A stretch of 64,000 nucleotides of DNA from the NCBI GenBank assembly GCA_000688615.1, contig JHVA01000001.1, positions 2,976,001-3,040,000 of the forward strand. The letters are read 5' to 3'. The first letter of the stretch is position 1; every line of letters starts with the position of its first letter. A program made the translations under genes and the position numbers. The notes under the pieces were generated by a model. That model ran no database searches. It was not told the DNA's origin and saw only the letters and a program-made list of their open reading frames with translations. Shown here piece after piece: positions 17,633-25,483 of the stretch. Source of the stretch: Acidobacteriaceae bacterium KBS 146. GTDB lineage: Bacteria > Acidobacteriota > Terriglobia > Terriglobales > Acidobacteriaceae.

Positions 17633-17962
17633 ATGCCACTCTACGAATACGAATGCACGGAATGCCACGAACGAACCGAGAAGATCCAGAAGTTCTCCGA
17701 CCCTGAGATCACGGTCTGCCCGCACTGCAGCGGACACCTCGAGCGCGTGCTGTCGGCGCCTGCAGTCGCCTTCAAAGGAGGGGGATGGTACGCCGACGGC
17801 TACGGCAATGCCAAGCCGAAGGCTTCGGAGTCCAAAAAAGACAGCTCCGGCTCGTCCAAAGAAGGTGGTTCCGCTTCCAGCACGTCTTCTTCGAGCGATA
17901 GCACCAAAACCGCTGCGCCCGCCGCCTCTTCACCAGCACCTGCTGCTACCCCCAGTAAATAA
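17633..17962 (+). CDS. FmdB-family zinc ribbon protein
   Basis: Start at 17633 gives the family's fixed opening MPLYEYECTECHERTEKIQ, with Cys pairs CTEC and CPHC forming a zinc ribbon within the first 40 residues. It continues with LERVLSAPAVAFKGGGWYAD, also typical. The remaining ~50 residues are low complexity (Ser/Lys then Ala/Pro), presumably disordered. Named after a putative regulator of formamidase; the real function in most bacteria is not known. Confidence 0.9.
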   Translation: MPLYEYECTECHERTEKIQKFSDPEITVCPHCSGHLERVLSAPAVAFKGGGWYADGYGNAKPKASESKKDSSGSSKEGGSASSTSSSSDSTKTAAPAASSPAPAATPSK

Positions 17963-17978
17963 CGCAGCGTCGGGGCAG

Positions 17979-18012
17979 GCTCGCGACTTCGCATCGCTAC
18001 GCTCGGGATGAC
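17979..18012. repeat. Dispersed intergenic repeat, GTCATCCCGAGC variant
   Basis: Reverse complement begins GTCATCCCGAGCGTAGCGAT and continues GCGAAGTCGCGAG. It is a third, more diverged relative of the copies at 1315 and 12659, directly downstream of the FmdB gene. Confidence 0.4.
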
Positions 18013-18067
18013 ACTTTCTAACCAAGCAAGCCTCGGCTGCCAGATAACAAAGCCCCGACGCTAAGAA

Positions 18068-18113
18068 GCGGAGGGAGCCGCGTTCTCGAATACGAGAATG
18101 CAACTCCCTCCGC
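18068..18113. other. Nested inverted repeat between convergent genes
   Basis: An outer perfect ten-base-pair stem, GCGGAGGGAG (18068-18077) with CTCCCTCCGC (18104-18113), encloses a second perfect hairpin TTCTCG / CGAGAA (18083-18098) with an AATA loop. There is no T-run on either side, so it is not a standard terminator. It sits between the convergent fmdB-like and histone-like genes and may end or insulate both transcripts. Confidence 0.55.
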
Positions 18114-18150
18114 ACCGATTCGTAACCAGACTGTCAGCCGAATCGAAAGC

Positions 18151-18546
18151 CTAGCTCTTCTTCTTCGGAACCTTCTTTCCTTCTTTACGAGCCTCGGACA
18201 GACCGATGGCGATCGCCTGCTTGCGGCTGGTCACCTTCGTGCCGCTGCGGCCGCTCTTCAGCTTGCCACGCTTCATCTCGTGCATCTCGCGTTCGACGTT
18301 CTTCCCTGCCGAAGGGCTGTACTTTCTGGAACCGGACTTCTTCGAAGATTTCTTCGCAGAAGACTTTTTCGCTGCTTTTTTGCTGGGACTCTTCCTGCTG
18401 GCGCTTCTGCTGCTGCTCTTCTTGCCTGCGCTCCTCTTCGCTGCAGTTTTTTTGCTCGCTGTCTTCCTGCTAGGACTCTTTTTGCTTGTGCTCTTTTTGC
18501 TCGATGCCTTCTTTGACGACTTCTTGCTTGCCTTTTTGGTTGCCAT
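18151..18546 (-). CDS. Histone H1-like Lys/Ser/Ala-rich protein with DUF6496-like C-terminus
   Basis: Start at 18546 has GGGAGGATAG upstream of the ATG. Of 131 residues the first ~80 consist almost only of Lys, Ser, Ala, Arg and Thr in repeats such as KKSSKKAS, KKSTSKKS and SRKTASKKTA, resembling eukaryotic H1 tails and bacterial HctB/AlgP-type proteins. The C-terminal ~45 residues (EMHEMKRGKLKSGRSGTKVT then SRKQAIAIGLSEARKEGKK) match the small DUF6496 module. Strongly basic, so it probably binds DNA or RNA; the function is inferred from composition only. Confidence 0.8.
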   Translation of the reverse strand: MATKKASKKSSKKASSKKSTSKKSPSRKTASKKTAAKRSAGKKSSSRSASRKSPSKKAAKKSSAKKSSKKSGSRKYSPSAGKNVEREMHEMKRGKLKSGRSGTKVTSRKQAIAIGLSEARKEGKKVPKKKS

Positions 18547-18620
18547 AACTATCCTCCCAATGTTTTGAGAGGGTAGAAGGTGTTCTATAAGTTGCATCCA
18601 CGATGCAGAGTTTCGGCATC

Positions 18621-20174
18621 TCAGCGTGTTCGTCTTCGCCGGCGCCACAGTGCAATTCCAGCGAGCAGCAACGATGTAACCGCTGCCAACACACGCAAGA
18701 GCATGCGATGCAGCCACGATGAAGTCCGTTCCAGCGATCCCTGTTGCCACGCATCTTTAACGCGAGCAAGGTCATCTGCAAGCCCCGGAATCGTGATCGC
18801 GTTCAGATCATCTACCGGCAGCGATCCAAATATCCGCTCCGGGGATGGAAGGCCACCGTTATAGTCCTTTGGGATTGCAGCCATCATCGCGTTGACTTCA
18901 GCATCGCGGGGATCGTCGAAGAGCGAAACATCCGCCGTGTTCGGAAACAGCGTGTCGGTGCCCGTCATCTTTTTTTCAATCGCTGCAACACCATCCTGGC
19001 AAACACCTAAAGGATAGTAACCGCCGAAGGGAAGATCAGGCCGGCGCAGATGCTGATGCGCAAACGCGAGGACCATCTTCCCTACCAGTCGCGTTATCTC
19101 AATGGCATCTTTATCGCGATACGTGTGCGCATGACGGCCCAGCACCCACGCTTGGTCCTGCGTATCCATCGTGCGGAACTGGCTCTTGCCGTCGATGCCG
19201 AAGTACCAGCTCACATTGGCATTCACCTGCGGCCCGCGAATCTCCCACTCATACTCTGCGTGGCTCACCGGCACCAGCAACGAACGCTTCCCGCCCGGGA
19301 TCTGAATCTGCGAGTCGATCCAGAAAGGCATCATCACCTCCTGCGGATTCTCCGCGCCGCCTCGTCTGTAATGGAAGTGTCCGAAGTTGGCAAAGTAGCG
19401 TGCGTCGTAGACCGCGACCGTGTGCCCCGTCGCCATCAGCACAGCCATTAAATCTGCGGGAGAAGAAGCCGCCTCGCCACCAATCGTTGCCGAGGCAGGC
19501 GCTACTCCGCTCAGCGCATTGATGCTGAGACGGTTCAAGACATCGGCCAGGCGCTGGCTCTCCGCATGCATCGGAGCCAGATTTGGATTTGGCCCATCGC
19601 CGCGAGTCACGCCCGCGCCCATATCGAAGACGATGCCATCCGTCGTAAATCCGGGCAGCGTTGAAGGCTTACTCAGATCGACTGTCTCGGCCTTCTCCAG
19701 CGTGTAGTGTCCCAGGTCAACAAAACGCCGAATCCGCTCTGTCGTTACTGTTCCTGTTTCCAGCGGAGCGCGCTCGCTCGCGCTCTCGTTTGGGGAAGCG
19801 GTACCGTCGTCCCTCTTCACAAAATATCTTCCTGCGATCTTCACCGTCGGATTGATGCCCTGCAGCGTCCATCCCGGAAAGCGATCGAGCCCGCGCCAGT
19901 CCTTACCCAGAATCAGATCGCGCAACCGCTTGATGAGCGATGGAGACATCAGCGCCGGGCCCTGCTTGTCGCCGTTCAGCTGACTGAGCAGAGCATCAGT
20001 AAATCCCGGCGTCGCCGACAGCTCCCGCATCATGCCGGACAGCAGAATCGTGTTCGGAGGCATTGGCTCTTCCGGCGGCACGTAGGTTGCGTCTCCTTTG
20101 CATCCCATCAGCGCCAACGATACTACGGCGCTCCCTGCAATCATTCGCAGATATCCTGCACCGGTTTGCATCAT
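18621..20174 (-). CDS. Lipoprotein of unknown function with C-terminal membrane anchor
   Basis: The likely start is one of two adjacent ATGs at 20174/20171; an AGGCGG abuts them. The N-terminus ends in a lipobox (VVSLALMGC), so Cys should be lipidated. The ~500-residue body contains TDGIVFDMGAGVTRGDGPNP, VAVYDARYFANFGHFHYRR and FGGYYPLGVCQDGVAAIEKK. The last 27 residues contain one hydrophobic span (VLAAVTSLLLAGIALW) followed by RRRRRTR. No known catalytic pattern. The combination of a lipid anchor at one end and a membrane helix at the other is unusual. Confidence 0.75.
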   Translation of the reverse strand: MMQTGAGYLRMIAGSAVVSLALMGCKGDATYVPPEEPMPPNTILLSGMMRELSATPGFTDALLSQLNGDKQGPALMSPSLIKRLRDLILGKDWRGLDRFPGWTLQGINPTVKIAGRYFVKRDDGTASPNESASERAPLETGTVTTERIRRFVDLGHYTLEKAETVDLSKPSTLPGFTTDGIVFDMGAGVTRGDGPNPNLAPMHAESQRLADVLNRLSINALSGVAPASATIGGEAASSPADLMAVLMATGHTVAVYDARYFANFGHFHYRRGGAENPQEVMMPFWIDSQIQIPGGKRSLLVPVSHAEYEWEIRGPQVNANVSWYFGIDGKSQFRTMDTQDQAWVLGRHAHTYRDKDAIEITRLVGKMVLAFAHQHLRRPDLPFGGYYPLGVCQDGVAAIEKKMTGTDTLFPNTADVSLFDDPRDAEVNAMMAAIPKDYNGGLPSPERIFGSLPVDDLNAITIPGLADDLARVKDAWQQGSLERTSSWLHRMLLRVLAAVTSLLLAGIALWRRRRRTR

Positions 20175-20286
20175 CCGCCTATTAAAACTCAAGCGGATAC
20201 GCACAAGGCACTTTTCTTCTCTCACCGAGTTGGTTTACCTTGGCGCGCAGCGAGTACACACACGAGCGCACTGAGGAACTTTTCCC

Positions 20287-20712
20287 ATGTCTATGAAGGC
20301 CGGATACTCGACGCCCCTGCTCCACGCCTCTTCAATCGAAGACTCCATCCGCTTTTATCAACTGCTTGGCTTCGAGCTGATCGATACCGACCATTGCGAT
20401 CCACTGGGCTGGGCGCGCATGCACTGCGAAGGGGGAGCCATCATGTTCCTTCGAACGGACCACCCGGCCGATCTTGCGGAACCCACCCTGCTCTACATGT
20501 ACACGCCCGACCTGACCGCGCTGCGCGAGCAGCTGATCGCGGCCGGCATCAAGGTGCCGCCCATCAAGTATCCGCACTACATGCTCAGCGGCGAGATCAC
20601 GCTGCACGACCCCGATGGCGCGAAGATCTTTGTGGGTCACTGGGGCAGGGCAGAGCACGACGTCTGGCTCGAACGCATCGGCGGAGAGTCGAATTGCGAG
20701 AGTCAGCCTTAG
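20287..20712 (+). CDS. VOC-family (glyoxalase/bleomycin-resistance fold) protein
   Basis: A 141-residue vicinal-oxygen-chelate protein with two beta-alpha-beta-beta-beta modules: STPLLHASSIEDSIRFYQLL at the start and TLLYMYTPDLTALREQLIAA in the middle. It ends the fold with GEITLHDPDGAKIFVGHWG, the usual DPDG turn. A metal-dependent lyase, dioxygenase or antibiotic-binding role is possible; not decidable here. Its 3' end overlaps the convergent gatB by four bases. Confidence 0.88.
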   Translation: MSMKAGYSTPLLHASSIEDSIRFYQLLGFELIDTDHCDPLGWARMHCEGGAIMFLRTDHPADLAEPTLLYMYTPDLTALREQLIAAGIKVPPIKYPHYMLSGEITLHDPDGAKIFVGHWGRAEHDVWLERIGGESNCESQP

Positions 20713-22214
20713 GCCAGCGGGCCCAGGGCGTCCAGCTTCTTCGCTACAAGCTCGTTCAGCAGCGCCGGGTTTGCCTGTCCCTTCGACAGCCGCATCACCT
20801 GGCCGACAAAGAACGCCGCCACGGTCTTCTTGCCGCCTCGATACTGCTCTACCTGCTTCGGGTTGGCAGCGATGACCTCATCGATCATCGGTTCGATCGC
20901 GCCGGCGTCGGAGATCTGCTGTGGCTTGTCGCGTTCGTAGATCTCCGGAAAGTCTTTGCCCTCGCTGAAGCTCGAATCCAGAAGCTGCTTGAGCTGCTTG
21001 GAGCTGATCGTACCGGCCTCCATGAGATCGGCTGCAACCACGATGCCGTCGAGTGAGACCGGTGACTGGTCATCGTTGAGTTCAGCGGCGCGCAACCGCA
21101 TCGTGATCTCCGACAGCAGAATCGCGGCTACGCGCTTGGGCGACTTCGCCTTCTTCGCAGCAGTCTCAAAGCGGTCCGCGAACTCGCGCGTGGCCGTGAT
21201 GGTCGCCGCATCCTGATCGTTCAGGCCATAGTCGGCGATCATGCGCGCGCGCCGTGCCTCCGGAAGCTCGGGCAGCCCCTTGAAGATCTCTTCCTGCCAC
21301 TCCCTGCCCACCACCAGCGGCGGAAGGTCCGGCTCCGGAAAGTAGCGATAGTCATGCGCCTGTTCCTTCGAACGCATGGAGTAGGTGCGGCCTTCGTTCG
21401 AGTTCCAGAGACGCGACTCCTGCACCACGCGGCCGCCATCTTCCAGCACGCCGATCTGACGCTCAATCTCGTACTGCACCGCAGACCGGATAAACCGGAA
21501 GCTGTTGACGTTCTTCACCTCGGCCTTGGTGCCGAACTCCTTTGCGCCCTTCAGCATGACGCTGACGTTGGCGTCACAGCGCAGCGAACCTTCTTCCATG
21601 TTGCAGTCGCTCACCCCGGTATAGAGCAGAATCTCTTTCAACTTGGTCAGGTATTCAAAGACCTCGTCCGGTGTGCGCAGGTCGGGCTCGCTCACAATCT
21701 CCACCAGCGGAGTGCCGCAGCGGTTGAGATCGATGTAGGTGCGGCTGATGGAGTCGGCAAAACCGTCATGGATGCTCTTTCCCGCATCCTCTTCCATGTG
21801 CAGCCGTGTCACGCCGATGCGCTTCGTAATCGGCGCGCCGCTCTCGTCGAACGCCGGAACCTCAATCCATCCGTTCTCTGCCACCGGCTTATCGAACTGC
21901 GAGATCTGGTAGCCCTTGGGAGAGTCCGGATAGAAGTAGTTCTTGCGCGCGAAGATGCTGGTCTCGCGAATCTCACAGTTGATGGCCTTCGCCGCCAGCA
22001 CCGCATACTCCACCGCCTTGCGGTTCAACACCGGCAGAGCCCCGGGCAGCCCCAGGCAGGTCGGACAGGTGTGGGTGTTGGGCTCGCCGCCGTACTGATT
22101 CACACAGCCGCAGAAGGCCTTCGTCTGCGTCAGAAGCTGGACGTGAACCTCAAGCCCGATGACAGGCTGATACTTGGCAAGAATCTCCGGAGAAAGCGCA
22201 ATGGCAGTGGACAT
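20709..22214 (-). CDS. gatB: Asp-tRNA(Asn)/Glu-tRNA(Gln) amidotransferase subunit B
   Basis: GatB is the kinase and tRNA-binding subunit of the GatCAB complex, which converts Glu-tRNA(Gln) and Asp-tRNA(Asn) to the amidated forms. The ATG at 22214 gives 501 residues. Signatures include VIGLEVHVQLLTQTKAFCGC, CPTCLGLPGALPVLN, KNYFYPDSPKGYQISQFD, MEEDAGKS and DLNRCGTPLVEIVSEPD; the C-terminal YqeY-like helical domain ends the protein. gatA and gatC are not adjacent and must lie elsewhere. Confidence 0.97.
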   Translation of the reverse strand: MSTAIALSPEILAKYQPVIGLEVHVQLLTQTKAFCGCVNQYGGEPNTHTCPTCLGLPGALPVLNRKAVEYAVLAAKAINCEIRETSIFARKNYFYPDSPKGYQISQFDKPVAENGWIEVPAFDESGAPITKRIGVTRLHMEEDAGKSIHDGFADSISRTYIDLNRCGTPLVEIVSEPDLRTPDEVFEYLTKLKEILLYTGVSDCNMEEGSLRCDANVSVMLKGAKEFGTKAEVKNVNSFRFIRSAVQYEIERQIGVLEDGGRVVQESRLWNSNEGRTYSMRSKEQAHDYRYFPEPDLPPLVVGREWQEEIFKGLPELPEARRARMIADYGLNDQDAATITATREFADRFETAAKKAKSPKRVAAILLSEITMRLRAAELNDDQSPVSLDGIVVAADLMEAGTISSKQLKQLLDSSFSEGKDFPEIYERDKPQQISDAGAIEPMIDEVIAANPKQVEQYRGGKKTVAAFFVGQVMRLSKGQANPALLNELVAKKLDALGPLA

Positions 22215-22323
22215 AATCACCCTCGATTCTAACAAGGGGCGACTTTACGGCATCATGTCAGAAATTAATGACAGCATTGCATCGATCCCGCATCCAAGTC
22301 TGTCCCGGGAGCGTCTTTCAAGT

Positions 22324-23571
22324 ATGCGACGCGCGCTGCTCCCCATCTTCGTGCTCTGTCTCAGTCTCTTTGGAGTCACGGAGCTTCCTGGGCAGGGTGG
22401 CGCCTCGTCCTCTTCGCCGATGCTCGTCGGATATTTCCCGCAGTGGGGAATCTATGACACCGATCAGCCCTATCTGGTCAAAAATCTTATCTCTCCCGGC
22501 GGCAAAGCTCCTCTGGTCGATCAGGTCAACTACGCCCAGGGCTTCGTCACCAACGGGCGGTGCTCCGTGGCCGATCCCAACGCCGATCTTAACTTTGTCT
22601 TCACTGCCAAGCAGAGCGTGAATGGCATTGGGGATTCGCCATCGAAGCCATTTCGCGGTCATCTTCACCAGCTTTCACTGCTCAAACGCAAGTTCCCCCA
22701 CCTGCGAATTCTCATCTCGCTCGAAGGCCGCGCCTCGGACTTTGCCTTCGATGCCCAGCCAGAAAATCGCGAGGCCTTTGTCGCCTCCTGTGTCGATATC
22801 TTTCTGAAAGGACACCTCGCTCCCGGCGTTGAGGCTCCCCACCTCTTCGACGGCATCGACCTCGACTGGGAGTTCCCGCGCGAGCCCGACGCTGCCAACT
22901 TCCAGGCCCTGCTGCGCGAGTTCCGCCGCCAGATGAATGCCGTTCGCCCGGGGCTCAAGCTCACCATTGCCGTGGGTCATACGCCGCGCATGTATCCCGG
23001 CTCCGATATCGCCGCCATAGCGCCGCTGGTCGATCAGGTGGGAGTGATGACCTACGACTTTATCGGTCCGTGGAGCGACACCACCGGCCTGCTTGCGCCG
23101 CTCTCCGCCTCCCCGGACTTTCATGGTGGCACCGTGGCCCGGTCAATGGAGGCGTGGCACGATGCCGGAATCCCAACCCCCAAACTACTGATGGGAGTGC
23201 CCTTCTACGCCTACGGCTGGCATCAGGTGCCCGAAGAGGCGAACGGGCTCTTTCAGGAAGGGACAGGAATTCACGGCGACCGTCCTTATCGCTACATCCA
23301 GACGATCCTCGATCGCTCGACCGTCTACCGCGATCCGCTCTCGCAGGCTCCCTGGCTCTTCGACGGGGATATCTTCTGGACCTACGAGGACCCGGTCTCG
23401 GTCGCCCACAAAGCCAGCTTTGCTCGTACCCAGGGACTGGGCGGCCTGATGATCTGGGAGTTGGGGGACGACGACGGCTCCGCCACGCTGCTGCGCTCCG
23501 CCCACCGTGCCCTCAATACCCTGCCGTCGAAGACTCCAGCAGTGGTCAAAGCCGCTATAACCGGTCGTTGA
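22324..23571 (+). CDS. Secreted glycoside hydrolase family 18 (chitinase-like)
   Basis: Start at 22324 begins a signal peptide (MRRALLPIFVLCLSLFGVTE); the open frame extends 50 codons upstream but crosses the gatB promoter region. The 415-residue product has the GH18 catalytic motif as DGIDLDWE, with the acid/base Glu at about residue 183. VGYFPQWGIYDTDQPYLV at the barrel start and LLMGVPFYAYGWHQVP later are also typical. It lacks a chitin-binding module. Expected activity is hydrolysis of chitin or related GlcNAc polymers outside the cell. Confidence 0.93.
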   Translation: MRRALLPIFVLCLSLFGVTELPGQGGASSSSPMLVGYFPQWGIYDTDQPYLVKNLISPGGKAPLVDQVNYAQGFVTNGRCSVADPNADLNFVFTAKQSVNGIGDSPSKPFRGHLHQLSLLKRKFPHLRILISLEGRASDFAFDAQPENREAFVASCVDIFLKGHLAPGVEAPHLFDGIDLDWEFPREPDAANFQALLREFRRQMNAVRPGLKLTIAVGHTPRMYPGSDIAAIAPLVDQVGVMTYDFIGPWSDTTGLLAPLSASPDFHGGTVARSMEAWHDAGIPTPKLLMGVPFYAYGWHQVPEEANGLFQEGTGIHGDRPYRYIQTILDRSTVYRDPLSQAPWLFDGDIFWTYEDPVSVAHKASFARTQGLGGLMIWELGDDDGSATLLRSAHRALNTLPSKTPAVVKAAITGR

Positions 23572-23596
23572 TCGCAAAAAATATTTTTTCGACCGG
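23561..23596 (+). terminator. Inverted repeat overlapping the GH18 stop, possible terminator
   Basis: CCGGTCG (23561-23567) pairs with CGACCGG (23590-23596); inside lies the perfect A/T palindrome of six A, TA and six T (23576-23589). The GH18 stop codon is inside the left side, which leaves an eight-base bulge, so the fold is imperfect. Confidence 0.4.
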
Positions 23597-23778
23597 CAGG
23601 ACGTTTGCGATTTCGCATGTTGACGCCCGCTGCTGACTGAGAAGATCGCAACAGTAACGCATTGCTCGCCCGAAGAGCACTCCCTCCAATCGCACTTCTA
23701 GGTACTGACTAGATTCAGCACCTGAGGAGCTTAGTGCGAACTGCGCGCGAGAATTCCTTCCAATTCGCATTGACCCTC

Positions 23779-23815
23779 ATAGTCGGATGTTTGATATAGT
23801 CGGAATCCGACTATA
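23779..23815. promoter_or_regulatory. Operator candidate: palindrome plus extra half-site
   Basis: Positions 23795-23815 form a 21-base palindrome with ten-base arms TATAGTCGGA and TCCGACTATA around a single A. A further half-site ATAGTCGGA lies at 23779-23787, exactly 17 bases before the matching half of the palindrome. The arrangement lies 150 bases upstream of the secreted-protein gene at 23965. The rest of the 393-base gap (23572-23964) shows no gene. Three matching half-sites strongly suggest a dimeric repressor or activator site; the regulator is unknown. Confidence 0.55.
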
Positions 23816-23964
23816 AACTCAATTCCAGACTTTGGTCTGGTTTCTGCCTTAGACGGTGTTACTTCAGGAAAAGGCTTCGTGACTCATTGTTATGCGCTTT
23901 CAGAAAGTGCGCTGAACGGCCAGCAAGCATCGGCAACGGCAGTTGAATAACGGAGTTAGTAACC

Positions 23965-25200
23965 ATGAACGACCAGTTTCTTTCTCGCATGTTAAGAAGT
24001 GCGCGTTGCGGAACCTTCCTTCTCTCACTTGCATTGATTTCACTGACTTCACAAGCTTGCCGGGGGGCTCAGGTCTTAGCCAGCCATCCTGTCAGCGACC
24101 CTCAGGACGCGGTCCCTGAACCTGCAATCCCGGCAATCTTGAACGCTTTTGAGAGCTTCGAAGTTGTAGCGATGCCAGCGGGTCATGGACAAAAAGATAT
24201 CGACGACTTGATTCTGTCCCTCATTCGTGACCCGCGCTTTCCTACATTAGTTAATGACATCGTCGTTGAATGTGGGAATGTGCGATACCAGCCGATTCTT
24301 GACCGGTACATCGCCGGAGAGAACGTTCCGTTCACCGAAGTCCAGCATGTCTGGCGAGACACAACGGTCTTCCAAATGTGCGGAGCATCCGGTTTCTACG
24401 AACAGTTGTATCCGGTGGTCCGCTCGCTCAATCAACACCTTCCTGCAACAAGCCGCCTGAGAATCGTTGCTGCAGATCCACCGATCGATTGGAGCAAGAT
24501 CCGCTCCTACGATGACCTCAGGCCGTTTTTCGACCGGGACGGAAGCATCGCTTCTGTGATGGAGAGAGAGGTGCTTTCGAAGCACCGCAAAGCACTGATG
24601 CTCTTTGGAACCTTTCATCTGGTGCACGGAGGCGGCCCAGGCGAAGGGGATGCCGTCACGAGATATGAGCGCCACTACCCTGGCAGGACCTTCGTGATCG
24701 CTGGGGGTTTTGGATACTACGGCACTAACGACGAATCGCTCGCAGATAGGAACGCTCCGGGCGGGGTTTGGCCGTCGCTCTTGAGAACAAAGAACAGCAG
24801 ACTTCGCTCATTAGGCCTTAAGTCGTTCTTCGCACCGCCACTCTGGACAGATGAGGACTGCAACGTCAGCGAGGCATTCGCGACTGCCCCTTCTAAGACG
24901 ATTGCAGATCAGATAGATGCTTTTCTCTATTTAGGTCCTCAAAATTTACTACTGACCGAACCCCTTCCAGCAGATATCGCCCTTGATCGGGCCTACAGAT
25001 CCGAATGGCTGCGCCGAATGAAACTTGTTGGCCTGCCTGGCCCCTCGACACTGGAAGAGCTCGATGCTCAGATCGTTGCGAAGGCGGGAGAGCCCTTGTC
25101 GATTCCTCCTTCCAGACGGTCAGTTTCACAAGAGATGAAGCTGAGGATCAGGCAAGACTGTCTGAGCAGAAAGCATCCTGCCGCAAACACAGCCAAGTGA
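23965..25200 (+). CDS. Secreted protein, ChaN/Tiki-like pattern, function unknown
   Basis: A 411-residue exported protein; residues about 15-32 (CGTFLLSLALISLTSQAC) form a signal peptide that may end in a lipobox-like Cys. Landmarks are VVAMPAGHGQKDIDDL, then LIRDPRFPTLVNDIVVECGN, LRIVAADPPIDWSKI and KALMLFGTFHLVHGGG. This order (His early, Glu in a short strand, then a late Phe-His) recalls the haem-binding ChaN/TraB-Tiki hydrolase fold, but the resemblance is weak and by eye. I have the impression of similar proteins in other acidobacteria. It has its own regulatory region. Confidence 0.65.
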   Translation: MNDQFLSRMLRSARCGTFLLSLALISLTSQACRGAQVLASHPVSDPQDAVPEPAIPAILNAFESFEVVAMPAGHGQKDIDDLILSLIRDPRFPTLVNDIVVECGNVRYQPILDRYIAGENVPFTEVQHVWRDTTVFQMCGASGFYEQLYPVVRSLNQHLPATSRLRIVAADPPIDWSKIRSYDDLRPFFDRDGSIASVMEREVLSKHRKALMLFGTFHLVHGGGPGEGDAVTRYERHYPGRTFVIAGGFGYYGTNDESLADRNAPGGVWPSLLRTKNSRLRSLGLKSFFAPPLWTDEDCNVSEAFATAPSKTIADQIDAFLYLGPQNLLLTEPLPADIALDRAYRSEWLRRMKLVGLPGPSTLEELDAQIVAKAGEPLSIPPSRRSVSQEMKLRIRQDCLSRKHPAANTAK

Positions 25201-25483
25201 AGGTGAACTTCCTCATCGCAGTAGCTCTAGACAGCGATTGCATGAGCAAATTAGCGAGAAACTCGCCTCTCGGACGTAATCGGCCTCGATGCGTGCTTTG
25301 GCAATTCGGCACTAAATGAGTCAGCTGGCAAGAAATACGACTGCATCGCTCCAACCAAACCGGACAAGAATCCATTGTCTATTCGGGAAAGGAAGGAACA
25401 AATGCGGTCCAGGTAGCGTTTCTACTCCTGGCAACGCCGGGAACGGCAGTTTACGGAACCCCAAAAACGAAAATAGGTGATCC

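Noticed and set aside
19707..21056. 449-residue plus-strand frame spanning the lipoprotein, VOC and gatB regions
   Set aside because: Crosses three real genes in the wrong frame; Arg/His-rich composition.
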